From CALAED01 sp036378315 (GTDB lineage Bacteria > Actinomycetota > Actinomycetes > Streptosporangiales > Streptosporangiaceae), in the NCBI GenBank assembly GCA_036378315.1, contig DASUWU010000039.1:1-64000 (forward strand): a stretch of 64,000 bases of DNA, in the 5' to 3' direction. A program made the position numbers and the translations under genes. Below are positions 10,039-18,726 of this stretch, one piece after another. Below the pieces are notes generated by a model. It was given only the letters and a program-made list of their open reading frames with translations, made no database searches and had not been told where the DNA came from. Positions within the stretch are counted from its first letter, which is position 1; each line of letters starts with the position of its first letter.

Positions 10039-10080
10039 CGGTCACCTCTCCGTTCACGTACTGCAGTTGGCACTAAGTTT

Positions 10081-10106
10081 GACAACTCTGACAACTTGCG
10101 ACAACT
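10081..10106. promoter_or_regulatory. Three GACAACT direct repeats in a divergent promoter region
   Basis: GACAACT occurs at 10081-10087, 10090-10096 and 10100-10106, spaced 9-10 bp so that all copies lie on one face of the helix. The repeats sit between the ATP-grasp operon (-) and the methyltransferase gene (+). TTGACA at 10079-10084 overlaps the first copy. Cooperative regulator binding is the likely use. Confidence 0.5.
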
Positions 10107-10225
10107 CCATGGTCACTCCTCGGCAAGATCGAAGACCTCGCTTGCTGACCAGGAGTGGCTGCCACCTTGACTCCGTGCGGGGCTTGACGCGAGGATCAAG
10201 ATCCGCCGGACTGGGGGGAGCTGGG

Positions 10226-11044
10226 GTGGCCGCAGAGAAGCCGGCGCCGCGCGGCGTCGACGTTCACGTCCCGAACATGGCTCGCATGTACGACTACGCG
10301 CTTGGCGGCAAGGACAACTTCGCGGCCGATCGCGAGGCGGTGGACCGGCTGTTCGCGTTCGCTCCGGAGAACAGGGACGTGCCCAGGGCCAACCGCCGGT
10401 TCCTCGGCCGGGCGGTGCGGTTCGTCGCCGAACAAGGGGTCCGGCAGTTCATCGATCTCGGGGCCGGCCTGCCCAGCCAGGGAAACGTGCACGAGGTGGC
10501 GCGGCAGGTACGGCAGGACGCGCACGTCGTCTACGTCGATGTCGACCCGGTGGTGTTCGTGCACGCCCAGGCGCTGCTGGCCGGCGCGCCCTCGACGACT
10601 GTGGTGCGGGCCGACATCCGGGAACCCGACGCCGTCCTCGGGCACCCCGAGGTCGGCAGGTTGATCGACTTCTCCGAGCCGGTCGCGGTCCTGTTCGTGT
10701 CCGTCCTGCACGGCATCGCGGACTCCGACGATCCGGCGGGCATCGTGCGCGCGTTCGCCGAGCGGATGGTCCCCGGCAGCTACCTGATCCTGTCCCACCT
10801 CACTCGCGAAGGGCATCCCCCGGAGCTGGTCCGGCGGAAGGAAGAGATCTTCGCGCAGTCTGACACGCCCTTCCTGTATCGCGACCGCGTCGAGATCATG
10901 CGCTTTTTCGAAGGGTTCGCGCTGGCCGAGCCGGGGCTGACCCCGGTGACGTCCTGGCGTTCCGACGACCTGGACAGGCGGCTCCACGCCGCCGGTCTCT
11001 GGTGGCTCGGCGGCGTCGGCCGCAAGCCCGCGGGTCAGAGCTAG
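10226..11044 (+). CDS. DUF574-family SAM-dependent methyltransferase
   Basis: A 272-aa protein of the DUF574 family, abundant in actinomycetes. It has the family opening VHVPNMARMYDYALGGKDNFAADR, then the SAM-binding glycine loop FIDLGAGLPSQGNVHEVA, the acidic ribose-binding VVYVDVDPVV and VADI-type VVRADIREPDA. GTG at 10226 is preferred: GGGGGGAG lies just upstream and family members usually start 10-20 residues before MARMYDY. Substrates of most members are unknown; some act in secondary metabolism. It is divergent from the ATP-grasp operon and could modify its product, but only proximity suggests this. A strong hairpin follows the stop. Confidence 0.85.
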   Translation: MAAEKPAPRGVDVHVPNMARMYDYALGGKDNFAADREAVDRLFAFAPENRDVPRANRRFLGRAVRFVAEQGVRQFIDLGAGLPSQGNVHEVARQVRQDAHVVYVDVDPVVFVHAQALLAGAPSTTVVRADIREPDAVLGHPEVGRLIDFSEPVAVLFVSVLHGIADSDDPAGIVRAFAERMVPGSYLILSHLTREGHPPELVRRKEEIFAQSDTPFLYRDRVEIMRFFEGFALAEPGLTPVTSWRSDDLDRRLHAAGLWWLGGVGRKPAGQS

Positions 11045-11066
11045 GGGCCGGTCCGCCGGCCGGGCC

Positions 11067-11112
11067 ACCAGCCGGATCCGGCACCGGGGCCATTCGGCCG
11101 GATCCGGCTGGT
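11067..11112. terminator. Hairpin after the DUF574 methyltransferase
   Basis: A perfect 15-bp inverted repeat (11067-11081 with 11098-11112, 16-nt loop) begins 23 nt after the methyltransferase stop. Strength and position fit a factor-independent terminator without U tract. Confidence 0.65.
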
Positions 11113-11378
11113 TGACGTTCCGCCTCACCACCTACAGCGACGCCGCGCCGCGAAACGTCACACCCACGGGTCCCCGGAACAGGCAGGCGTGGACGGGCTG
11201 CGGGACAACCGTCCGCCTGCGCTGCCACCGGCACCAGTCCTACGACGAGAGCCGCCAAGCCCCGGCCGGGTACGGCTACCCGGACGAGGTTCCCTACCGG
11301 GACCGCCCGTACCGCGACGGCTCTCACCGGGAGCCCGCCTATCGGGACGGTGGCTACCAGAACCAGCCCTGGCGTTAA
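11112..11378 (+). CDS. Doubtful short ORF with Tyr/Arg/Asp-rich repeats
   Basis: An open frame ending in TAA encodes up to 88 aa. The last 45 residues are low-complexity, with PYRDRPYRDG, REPAYRDGGY and PWR, a bias not expected from random GC-rich frames. The first part looks non-coding and no start with a ribosome site stands out. It may be a decayed gene tail or a small disordered protein. Apart from this ORF and the hairpin, the 396-base gap 11045-11440 shows nothing recognisable. Confidence 0.22.
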   Translation: MTFRLTTYSDAAPRNVTPTGPRNRQAWTGCGTTVRLRCHRHQSYDESRQAPAGYGYPDEVPYRDRPYRDGSHREPAYRDGGYQNQPWR

Positions 11379-11440
11379 CGCTTGGCGATCGCCGGAGTTA
11401 CTAACGAGTTCTCTAACGGATGATCTTGGAATGCGTGGCG

Positions 11441-11761
11441 CTAGAGGTAGAGGCCGGTGCCGTGTTCCGGGCGTTCGTTGGCGACGGCGTGCAGGTCGCG
11501 TTCGCGCATGACCAGGTAGGTGTCGCCCTGGATCTCGACCTCGAACTGGTCGTCGGGGTGGAACAGGACCCGGTCGCCGACCTTGACGGTGCGGACGTGG
11601 TGGCCGACGCCGCTGACCTCGCCCCAGACCAGGCGGTTGTTCCGCGTGACGGTGGCCGGGATGACGATGCCGCCGCTGCTGCGCCGTTCACCCGGCTCCT
11701 GCTCGACCCGCACCATCACGCGGTCGTGCAGCATCTGGACCTCGAACTTCGCCTCGGGCAC
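11441..11761 (-). CDS. GroES-family co-chaperonin, divergent orphan
   Basis: A 106-aa Cpn10 fold protein: VQMLHDRVMVRVEQ, then a mobile loop with SSGGIVIPATVTR (GroES has GGIVLP, whose hydrophobic tripeptide docks on GroEL), GEVSGVGHHVRTVKVGDRVLF and DTYLVMRERDLHAVA. It is clearly GroES-like but diverged and slightly longer than the usual 97-100 aa. No groEL lies beside it, so it is probably a paralog of the housekeeping copy. Downstream of the GH15 gene on the same strand with a 35-nt gap, it may be on that transcript. Whether it still caps GroEL is open; the IVI tripeptide suggests it can. Confidence 0.85.
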   Translation of the reverse strand: MPEAKFEVQMLHDRVMVRVEQEPGERRSSGGIVIPATVTRNNRLVWGEVSGVGHHVRTVKVGDRVLFHPDDQFEVEIQGDTYLVMRERDLHAVANERPEHGTGLYL

Positions 11762-11796
11762 CCCCGGAGTCTAATTCCTTGAAAGGCCGGTGATGG

Positions 11797-14700
11797 TCAC
11801 GGGACGGCGACGGCGTGAACGGCGACCGGCCCGCCGGTGGGGTCGAGCTCGGTGGCCTGGGAGACGTCGGGCGGGGTGATGACGTCCATGGCCTTGGGCG
11901 CGGAGCCCGGGTCGAGCGCGCACAGCGGGGACGTCCCGCCCGGCGCGCACACGCCGAACAGGAACGGCTGCGGGGTCGGCGCGAACCCGCGCGCCTGGTC
12001 GGGGCTGAAGCCGTCCTGGCCGTGCAGCACCACGGCGAACCGCCAGCCGGGGCCCGGGTCGCCGAACGTCGCGCGCGGCAGCGCGATGGTGATCGTACGG
12101 GTGGTCGCCGACGACCGCACGGCGGCGCCGGCCAGCGCCGCACCGGCCGCGTCCACCCAGACCGGGGCGGCGAAGCCCTGGACCTCGAGCCGCTGCGTCC
12201 ACGCGTCCGCGTCGGCGATCCGGTAGTTGCGCTGCGCGAAGGCCGGGTCGGTCGACGTGGGCGCGGATCCTGGCCGGCGGACGTACACGTCCAGGAGCTG
12301 CGCGCCGATCGCCGAGCCGAAGGTCGGCGTCAGGTCGCGGACCGTCGCCTGCAGGTAGACCGTCGAGGCATCGGTGATCACGCGGAAGCGTTGCAGGTCG
12401 AAGGCGCCGTCGTGGAAGTCGGCCGACGTGGGGTAGGCATACGTGCCGGGGCCGTGGTCGTCGCCGTCCGGGTCGTTGACGTCCAGCACGGTGGTCCCGC
12501 CGGTCAGTTCGCCGACCACCGTGCGCTGCGCGTACGCGGTGCGCCGCCCGTCGGTGGCGGCGACCGTGAGCACCACCGTGCCGAAGCTCATCGGGGCGGT
12601 CACCATGAACGTCCCGTCAGCGCCGGCCCGCGCCGAGATCACCGCGGCCGGCGTGCCCAGGTCGGTGTTGGTCGCCGCGACCTCGACCCGGGCACCCGGC
12701 GCGGTGGTGCCGCGGACCGTGACGGTCGTCCCGGCCACCGCCGCTCCGTCGGCGGGCTCCGCGAGGGTCAGCGGCGCGGCCGCCGGCATGCCGTGGTCGG
12801 CATAGCGCTTCCGCACGACGGCGGGCTGTTCGAGGGGGCGGCCGGCGCCCCTGCCCAGGGCGAGCGCGAGCCGGACGTACTGGGCCTGTGCCCAGGTCAG
12901 CGGCGCGGCCGAGCCGGTCGGGGCGCCGGCGGTGAAGCCGATGGACGCGGTCGCCGGGTCGGCGCCGAACGGCGCGGCGGGCAGCGGCGGGTCCTCCCAT
13001 GCCTGCTCGGGGACCAGGCCGGTGCCGGCCGCCTGCCGCCTGATGGCGCCGAGCAGCGCCGCGGCGGTGCGGCGGTCGCCGGTCTGCAGCTGCTGTTCGG
13101 CCCGCTCGCCCGCCAGCAGCGGCCACAGGTGCCCCGAGCCGACGTTGCGGGTCGGCCACGGCTTGCCGGACGGCGTGCACGCGGTGGCGTCGGGCTCGAA
13201 GCAGTCGCCGTAGCCGTCCTCGCTGCCGGTTGTGTCGGATCCGTACCGGTAGAAGCCGGGGCCGTTCGGGGTGTCCCGCCTGATCGTCCGGTCGACGACG
13301 CCGAGCGAGGCCGTCACGTCCGGGTCGCGGGCGGGCAGGATGCCGAGCCGGGTCAGCTCCAGGAACCCGGCGTCGACGACGCGCCGCTGGTCTTCGGTCG
13401 GCCCGCCGTTGCCCAGGTTGTACGAGACGGCCGCGTTCGGGTCGCCCTCTCGGGACAGCCGCAGGAAGTAGCGCGGCGCGTACGGGCCTGTGGTCGTGAC
13501 CGCCCAGCCCTTGATCGAGCGCGCGAAGTGGTCGGCGGTGGCCCGGTAGAGCCGGGCCCTGGCCCCGTCGCCGTTGCCGGCGGCGATCTCGGCGCCGGCC
13601 ACGAGACCGGCGATCTCGGCGGCGATGGTGGACGGCGAGAAGCCCGACTGCTCCTCCCACCGTTCCACGCCGAACGCCGGGCCGTGCGCGACGAGGAAGT
13701 CCGCCGCCCGGCGCACGTTGTCCCAGTGCCCGCGCAGCCCGGACTGGTAGGCCATCAGGATCGGATAGGCCGTCTCGTCGAGCTGGTCGCCGCCGGTGTC
13801 GGGGGCAAGCCGGCCGTTGAGCAGCGAGTTGCGCGGCAGCCGCCCGTCCGGGAGCTGCTGGCGGTCCAGCAGGAAGCGGGCCGCGGCGCGCGCGGTGGCG
13901 AGGTCGCCGTCGACCAGCAGCCCGGTGAACGCCTCGTACAGGTCGCGCGAGAACACCTCGCGGTAGGAGCCGAAGTACACGGGCTGCCCGCCCGGCTTGT
14001 CCGCCGCGCTGATCGCCTGGCCCCACGGGCTGGACAGGGAGGCGGCGATGGCGCCGGGGAAGGTCTTGTCCTCGCTGGCCTTGAGGACGTTGGCCGACAG
14101 GAGGTAGGCGGCCCGGTCGCCGCCGCGCGGCGGGGCGGCGAGACCGCGGTCGTAGGCACGCCAGCCCGCGGCGTAGCCGGCCAGCGTCGCGCCGAACGGG
14201 CGGCGCGCCGCCGCGGTCCCGGTCGCCACCGCCTGCGCCCGCGTCCGGCCGAAGCCGAGCGCGAACGTCGTCTCTCCTCTCGACACCGGCAGCCGCGCGG
14301 TCGCCACGACGTTGCCGTCCGGCGCCGAGCCGTACCCGGTCAGCCGCCGGTCGGCGTCGAGCATGGCCAGGCCGTCGCTCGGCGTCCCGGCGAAGCCGAC
14401 GCTGGCCTCCGGCAGCCGCCGCTCGGCGGTCAGCGCCAGGTGCGTGGGCCGCGCGTAGTCGCGGTTCGCCGCGTTGGTCGTGGTGTTCTCGTCGGAGACG
14501 ACGGGCACGCCGCCGTCCACCACCCCGGTGTCGGCGCCGCCGTTGACCGCACCGCCGCCGCCGTTGCCGCCGACGGTCGCGTCCAGCCGGACGTACAGCC
14601 GCAGGCCCGCGCCGCCCACGAGCCGGGTGCGCATCACGACGGCGTCGCCGCCAGGGTCGGTGATGTACGTGGTGATCAGCCGGTACCGTCCGGCCTTGCT

Positions 14701-15093
14701 CGACGTCGTGACCGTGCAGGCCATGCCGGTGTCGTCGGTCGCCACCGTGTACGTCGTGTCGCGGCCCTGCAGCTCGGTGAACGTGCGGCCGTCGGTCACC
14801 ACGAACCGCATGGACTCGACGTTCGTCGTGTCGATCGTCGGCTCGTACACGTCGGACAGCACGCCGCCGGCGACGGTGAACCACACCTTGGACGCCGTCG
14901 TGCGGGCGGTGCCGACGCAGTCCTTGCGGGCCAGGTCGAAGTGCGAGACCGCCCCGGGACCGCCGGGTGCGACGGACACCGCGGGGTCCGGCGCCGCGGC
15001 CGCGCCGGGCGCGACAGGACCGGCGACGAGCAGGACGGCGATCGGAACGGACGAGACGAGCGCGAGCCTGTGCCGCGTGGTGCCCGGGGACAT
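11797..15093 (-). CDS. Secreted GH15 glucodextranase / glucoamylase-like enzyme
   Basis: A 1098-aa exported exo-glucosidase. Order: signal peptide (about 1-35), N-terminal beta-sandwich domain of bacterial GH15 enzymes (about 40-300, HFDLARKDCVGTA start), an (alpha/alpha)6 barrel (about 310-720), an Ig-like segment (PADGAAVAGTTVTVRGTTAPGA) and a C-terminal glucodextranase-C-like domain (about 800-1098, DPDGDDHGPGTYAYP). Probable catalytic acids are in VERWEEQSGFSPSTIA and in GHLWPLLAGER. The architecture matches Arthrobacter glucodextranase, which releases beta-glucose from dextran or starch ends. Start ATG at 15093 is preferred over a GTG 12 codons earlier because GAGGTGG precedes it. It follows a sugar epimerase gene on the same strand. 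Confidence 0.85.
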   Translation of the reverse strand: MSPGTTRHRLALVSSVPIAVLLVAGPVAPGAAAAPDPAVSVAPGGPGAVSHFDLARKDCVGTARTTASKVWFTVAGGVLSDVYEPTIDTTNVESMRFVVTDGRTFTELQGRDTTYTVATDDTGMACTVTTSSKAGRYRLITTYITDPGGDAVVMRTRLVGGAGLRLYVRLDATVGGNGGGGAVNGGADTGVVDGGVPVVSDENTTTNAANRDYARPTHLALTAERRLPEASVGFAGTPSDGLAMLDADRRLTGYGSAPDGNVVATARLPVSRGETTFALGFGRTRAQAVATGTAAARRPFGATLAGYAAGWRAYDRGLAAPPRGGDRAAYLLSANVLKASEDKTFPGAIAASLSSPWGQAISAADKPGGQPVYFGSYREVFSRDLYEAFTGLLVDGDLATARAAARFLLDRQQLPDGRLPRNSLLNGRLAPDTGGDQLDETAYPILMAYQSGLRGHWDNVRRAADFLVAHGPAFGVERWEEQSGFSPSTIAAEIAGLVAGAEIAAGNGDGARARLYRATADHFARSIKGWAVTTTGPYAPRYFLRLSREGDPNAAVSYNLGNGGPTEDQRRVVDAGFLELTRLGILPARDPDVTASLGVVDRTIRRDTPNGPGFYRYGSDTTGSEDGYGDCFEPDATACTPSGKPWPTRNVGSGHLWPLLAGERAEQQLQTGDRRTAAALLGAIRRQAAGTGLVPEQAWEDPPLPAAPFGADPATASIGFTAGAPTGSAAPLTWAQAQYVRLALALGRGAGRPLEQPAVVRKRYADHGMPAAAPLTLAEPADGAAVAGTTVTVRGTTAPGARVEVAATNTDLGTPAAVISARAGADGTFMVTAPMSFGTVVLTVAATDGRRTAYAQRTVVGELTGGTTVLDVNDPDGDDHGPGTYAYPTSADFHDGAFDLQRFRVITDASTVYLQATVRDLTPTFGSAIGAQLLDVYVRRPGSAPTSTDPAFAQRNYRIADADAWTQRLEVQGFAAPVWVDAAGAALAGAAVRSSATTRTITIALPRATFGDPGPGWRFAVVLHGQDGFSPDQARGFAPTPQPFLFGVCAPGGTSPLCALDPGSAPKAMDVITPPDVSQATELDPTGGPVAVHAVAVP

Positions 15094-15177
15094 GGGAACC
15101 ACCTCAGCCCCGAGTCGATCAGCTGTCAACGTCCGGAACCGGCCCCGCCGCTCGGCTCGCGTCGTGACCGGCCGTCG

Positions 15178-16134
15178 TCAGCCGGGGTCGGGGGAGCGCA
15201 ACGCCTCCCAGGAGTCGGCGATGATCTGGCGCAGGTCCGAGCGCTTGGGCGTCCAGCCGAGCTCGGCGCGGATGGCCGAGCTGTCGGCGACGAGGAGCGA
15301 CGGTTCCGGCTGGGGCGGCCGGCTGACCGTCGGGACCGGCCGCCCGGTGACCTCGCTGACCATCGTGACCACGTCGCGCACGGAAGCGCCCGCGCCGCTG
15401 CCCACGTTGAACACGCGGTGCACGCCCTCGCGCGCCGCCTCGAACGCCAGCAGGAAGGCGGTGGCGAGGTCGTCGACGTGCAGGAACTCCCGTACGGCCG
15501 TGCCGTCCCCGTTGATCGTCAGGTGCGGCAGCCGGCCGGCGGCGACGCCCAGGGCGCGCGGCAGGAGCCGGGTGTCGTCGTGGTCGCCCCGGCCGTCGAC
15601 CGAGCCGGCCACGTTGAAGGTGCGCAGGACGACGGCGCCGGCCGCGCGGGCCATGACGTGGTATCGCAGCGCCTCCTCGGCGGCCAGCTTGGAGGCGGCG
15701 TACGGGCTGGTCGGCGCGGGCGGCTGGCCCTCGGGGATCGGCTGGACGTCCGGCGCGCCGTAGACCGCCCCGGTCGAGCCCAGCACGATGCGGGCGGGTT
15801 CCGGCAGGCAGCGCAGCAGGTTGACCGTGCCGTGCACGTTGGTGGCGAAGAAGGACAGCGGCTCGGCGAAGGAGTCGCGGACCCGGGCCAGGCCGGCGAG
15901 ATGGCAGACGCCGTCGACCGGGCCGCCGAGCTGCCACCGGGCGACGGTCGTGACGGCCGCGCGCAGGTTGCCGGGGTCGAGCAGGTCGGCGACCACCGGC
16001 ACGACGTCTTCGGGCAGCCGGCCGGCCTGCGCCGGCCGGCGGATCAGGCCGACGACGTCATGCCCGGCATCGACCAGCCGGCGCCCGACCGCGTACCCGA
16101 CATACCCGGCGGCGCCCGTGACCAGGACCCGCAT
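15178..16134 (-). CDS. NAD-dependent epimerase/dehydratase (GalE-like extended SDR)
   Basis: A 318-aa extended short-chain dehydrogenase. The NAD loop TGAAGYVG is at residues 6-13, the active-site serine in LGSTGAVYG and the YxxxK pair in SPYAASK; REFLHVDDLATAF and FNVGSGAGASVRDVV are typical of UDP-sugar 4-epimerases and dTDP-sugar dehydratases. It likely interconverts a nucleotide sugar, but the sugar cannot be read. It lies between an SDR (51 nt upstream) and the GH15 gene (84 nt downstream), all on the minus strand. With only 318 aa it is a little shorter than classical GalE. Confidence 0.82.
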   Translation of the reverse strand: MRVLVTGAAGYVGYAVGRRLVDAGHDVVGLIRRPAQAGRLPEDVVPVVADLLDPGNLRAAVTTVARWQLGGPVDGVCHLAGLARVRDSFAEPLSFFATNVHGTVNLLRCLPEPARIVLGSTGAVYGAPDVQPIPEGQPPAPTSPYAASKLAAEEALRYHVMARAAGAVVLRTFNVAGSVDGRGDHDDTRLLPRALGVAAGRLPHLTINGDGTAVREFLHVDDLATAFLLAFEAAREGVHRVFNVGSGAGASVRDVVTMVSEVTGRPVPTVSRPPQPEPSLLVADSSAIRAELGWTPKRSDLRQIIADSWEALRSPDPG

Positions 16135-16185
16135 CAGCCAACCTCCGCGTGAGGGCTTCCATGCTGCCCGCGCGGCGGCGCTCTG

Positions 16186-16953
16186 TCACCGTTGGCGGCG
16201 GCCGGTTCGGGCCGATATTCGCCCGGCCAGATTCCGGGGAACCAGCTTGCCGAGACCCACCAGCGTCTTGTATTGGGCGCCCGGCACGCTGACCGCGGCA
16301 CCCCGCCGCAGGTCGCGCAGCGCGTCGCGGACGACGGCGTCGGCGTCGAGCCACATGAACTCCGGGATGCCCGACATGTCCATATCTGCCCGTTGATGAA
16401 ACTCGGTGTGCACGAATCCCGGGCACAGCGCCAGTACGTGTACGCCGTGCGCCCCGCTCCCGCGGATGTCCTGGTCGACGCCCTGGCTGAAGCCGACCAC
16501 CCACGCCTTCGACGCGCCGTACGTCCCCCGCGAGAAGAACGCGGCCACCGAGGCGACGTTGATGATCCCGCCGCGCCGCCGCTCGATCATGCCGGGCAGC
16601 GCCGCGTACGTCAGTCGCAGCACCGCCTCGCAATGGACCTTCAGCATGGTGAGCTCGTCGGCGAGCGGCACGTTGAGGAACCGGCCCTTCAGCGCGAACC
16701 CGGCGTTGTTCACCAGGAGGTCCACACCGGCGACGATCCGCCGCTCCGCGGCCGCGATGCCGTCGTCGGTCGACAGGTCGGCGGCCAGCGTCTCGACCGC
16801 GACGCCGGTTTCCGCGCGAAGCTCCGTGGCCGTCTCGGTCAGGCGGGCCGAGTCGCGGGCCAGCAGGACGAGGTCCATGCCGTCGGCGGCGAGCCGGCGG
16901 GCGAAAGCGGCGCCGATGCCCGCGGTGGCGCCGGTCACGAAAGCAGTCGTCAT
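16186..16953 (-). CDS. Classical short-chain dehydrogenase/reductase
   Basis: A 255-aa SDR with the cofactor motif TGATAGIGAAFA (8-19), NNAG in LLVNNAGFALKG, catalytic serine in INVASVAAFFS and YGASK (Y and K of the active site). The arginine in LLARDSARL just after the glycine loop favours NADPH. The C-terminus MDMSGIPEFMWLDADAVVRDALRDLRRG resembles 17-beta-hydroxysteroid-dehydrogenase-like and DltE-type SDRs of actinobacteria, whose substrates are mostly unknown lipids or ketones. ATG start. It may share a transcript with the following epimerase gene. Confidence 0.85.
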   Translation of the reverse strand: MTTAFVTGATAGIGAAFARRLAADGMDLVLLARDSARLTETATELRAETGVAVETLAADLSTDDGIAAAERRIVAGVDLLVNNAGFALKGRFLNVPLADELTMLKVHCEAVLRLTYAALPGMIERRRGGIINVASVAAFFSRGTYGASKAWVVGFSQGVDQDIRGSGAHGVHVLALCPGFVHTEFHQRADMDMSGIPEFMWLDADAVVRDALRDLRRGAAVSVPGAQYKTLVGLGKLVPRNLAGRISARTGRRQR

Positions 16954-17014
16954 GCCCGAAGGTTATCGATCGCGGCGCGGCCGGCGGGCCGCCGGAAAGC
17001 GCCGTCCCAATATT

Positions 17015-17042
17015 CGCATAGCGCACAGATGTTCACTATGCG
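17015..17042. promoter_or_regulatory. Inverted operator candidate upstream of the OFA transporter
   Basis: CGCATAGCGCAC (17015-17026) and its inverted partner (on the other strand CGCATAGTGAAC, 17042-17031) match at 10 of 12 positions. Such paired halves resemble IclR-type operators. They lie in the 384-base gap 16954-17337 between the divergent SDR and transporter genes. Otherwise the gap holds a weak hairpin (about 17081-17102) and a 42-codon ORF. Confidence 0.45.
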
Positions 17043-17132
17043 GTCTTGCTCACCGTTGGACGGCGTGCCACGGTATGGGGGTAGCGGACCTATTCCGGCT
17101 ACCACAACATCACCACCCCTCGGAGGACTGCG

Positions 17133-17261
17133 ATGTCGCGCCGAGAGAAACGCCACGCAGCGCCCGCCGGCACGCGACACCATGACGGCCGGCAGCTCCT
17201 CCCTCAGGCGGCTGCGGGCATTCGCGCGGCGACCTCGTGGTGGCGGCCGGGCTCGGGCTGA
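17133..17261 (+). CDS. Candidate 42-aa leader ORF before the OFA transporter
   Basis: An ATG with GGAGG 6 nt upstream (17122-17126) opens a 42-codon frame (MSRREKRHAAPAG...WWRPGSG) that ends 76 nt before the transporter start. The ribosome site is better than that of many larger genes here. Sequence is basic and shows no known motif; a tandem Trp pair lies near the end. It could be a regulatory leader peptide or a translated 5' leader with no function. Confidence 0.35.
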   Translation: MSRREKRHAAPAGTRHHDGRQLLPQAAAGIRAATSWWRPGSG

Positions 17262-17337
17262 CACACGGCCCGCACGAACTTCTCGATCCACCCCATTGCG
17301 CAAAACAAGGCCCCCGGTCGCTTGGAGGTAACCCAGC

Positions 17338-18726
17338 GTGAGCAGATCGGCCCCCCGGCAAGGCTTCTTCGACTTGTCGCGTACCATCGCACCCCCGTCA
17401 TGGAGCCGCTGGCTGATTCCGCCGGCGGCTTTGTCGATCCACCTCGCCATCGGCCAGGCGTACGCCTGGAGCGTCTTCAAGCCGCCGCTCGAATCCTCGA
17501 TGCACATCTCTGGAAAGGGCAGCGCGCTGCCATTCCAGGTCGCCATCGCGATGCTCGGTCTGTCCGCGGCGTTCGGCGGCACGCTGGTCGAGCGCAAAGG
17601 GCCCCGCTGGGCCATGTCCGTCGCGATGGCGTGCTTCTCGTCCGGCTTCCTCATCTCCGCGCTGGGGATGGCGCTCTCGCACTACTGGCTCGTGGTGTTC
17701 GGCTACGGCTTCGTCGGCGGGATCGGTCTGGGCATCGGCTACATCTCGCCGGTCTCCACGCTCGTCAAATGGTTCCCCGACCGGCCGGGCATGGCGACCG
17801 GCATCGCCATCATGGGGTTCGGCGGCGGAGCGCTCATCGCGTCCCCGTGGTCGAGCCAGATGCTGTCGTCCTTCGGCACCGACAAGGGCGGCATCGCCCA
17901 GGCGTTCCTCGTCCACGGCATCGTCTACGCGGTCTTCATGTCCTTCGGCGCGCTGATCGTGCGCGTGCCGGCGCCCGGCTGGCGCCCGGCCGGCTGGGAT
18001 CCCCGGCAGGTCGCCGAGAAGCCGCTGGTCACCACCGAGAACGTGGCGGCGCGCAACGCGCTGCGGACCCCCCAGTTCTGGTGCCTGTGGGTGGTGCTGT
18101 GCCTGAACGTGACCGCGGGCATCGGCATCCTCGAGAAGGCCGCCCCCATGATCAGGGACTTCTTCGTCCACACCTCGGCGCCCGTGTCCGCCAGCGCCGC
18201 GGCGGGTTTCGTCGCCCTGCTCTCGCTCGCCAACATGCTCGGCCGGTTCGGCTGGTCGTCCTTCTCGGACGTCATCGGCCGCAAGAACATCTACCGCTTC
18301 TACCTGGGCGTGGGCGCGCTGATGTATCTGGTCATCGCGCTGACCCAGGACGCCAGCAAGCTCGTGTTCATCGCCTGCGCCGTGGTCATCTTGTCCTTCT
18401 ACGGGGCCGGGTTCGCCACGATTCCGGCCTACCTGAAGGACCTGTTCGGCACCTATCAGGTCGGGGCCATTCACGGGCGCCTGCTCACCGCGTGGTCCGT
18501 CGCCGGGGTGGCCGGGCCTTTGATCATCGACGGCATCGCCGACGCGCAGAAGAGCGCCGGCAAGACCGGCCCGGCCCTCTACACGGAGTCGATCTACATC
18601 ATGATCGGCTTGCTGGTGGTCGGCTTCATCGCCAACGAACTCGTCCGCCCGGTCCACGACCGGCACCACGAGCCACGGACGGACGCGCAGGAACAGACAC
18701 CGGCGACGGTAGGCAAGGGAGAATGA
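17338..18726 (+). CDS. OFA-family MFS transporter (oxalate/formate antiporter-like)
   Basis: A 462-aa, 12-TM major facilitator of the OFA family: RWLIPPAALSIHLAIGQAYAWSVFKPPL at TM1 is characteristic, as are the GPRWAM loop after TM2, GFVGGIGLGIGYISPVSTLVKWFPDRPGMATG around TM4-5 and DVIGRKNIYRFYL. OFA members exchange organic acids such as oxalate/formate; here the substrate is unknown, since no oxalate-degrading genes are in view. GTG start with GGAGGT 7 nt before. The stop overlaps the next gene, a 45-aa membrane protein, by 4 nt. A strong hairpin ends the unit. Confidence 0.9.
   Translation: MSRSAPRQGFFDLSRTIAPPSWSRWLIPPAALSIHLAIGQAYAWSVFKPPLESSMHISGKGSALPFQVAIAMLGLSAAFGGTLVERKGPRWAMSVAMACFSSGFLISALGMALSHYWLVVFGYGFVGGIGLGIGYISPVSTLVKWFPDRPGMATGIAIMGFGGGALIASPWSSQMLSSFGTDKGGIAQAFLVHGIVYAVFMSFGALIVRVPAPGWRPAGWDPRQVAEKPLVTTENVAARNALRTPQFWCLWVVLCLNVTAGIGILEKAAPMIRDFFVHTSAPVSASAAAGFVALLSLANMLGRFGWSSFSDVIGRKNIYRFYLGVGALMYLVIALTQDASKLVFIACAVVILSFYGAGFATIPAYLKDLFGTYQVGAIHGRLLTAWSVAGVAGPLIIDGIADAQKSAGKTGPALYTESIYIMIGLLVVGFIANELVRPVHDRHHEPRTDAQEQTPATVGKGE

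Noticed and set aside
11815..16152. A 1445-codon open frame on the plus strand opposite the GH15 and epimerase genes
   Set aside because: It runs antisense to two well-supported genes and its product is Arg/Gly/Ala-rich with no domain; it is a high-GC shadow frame.
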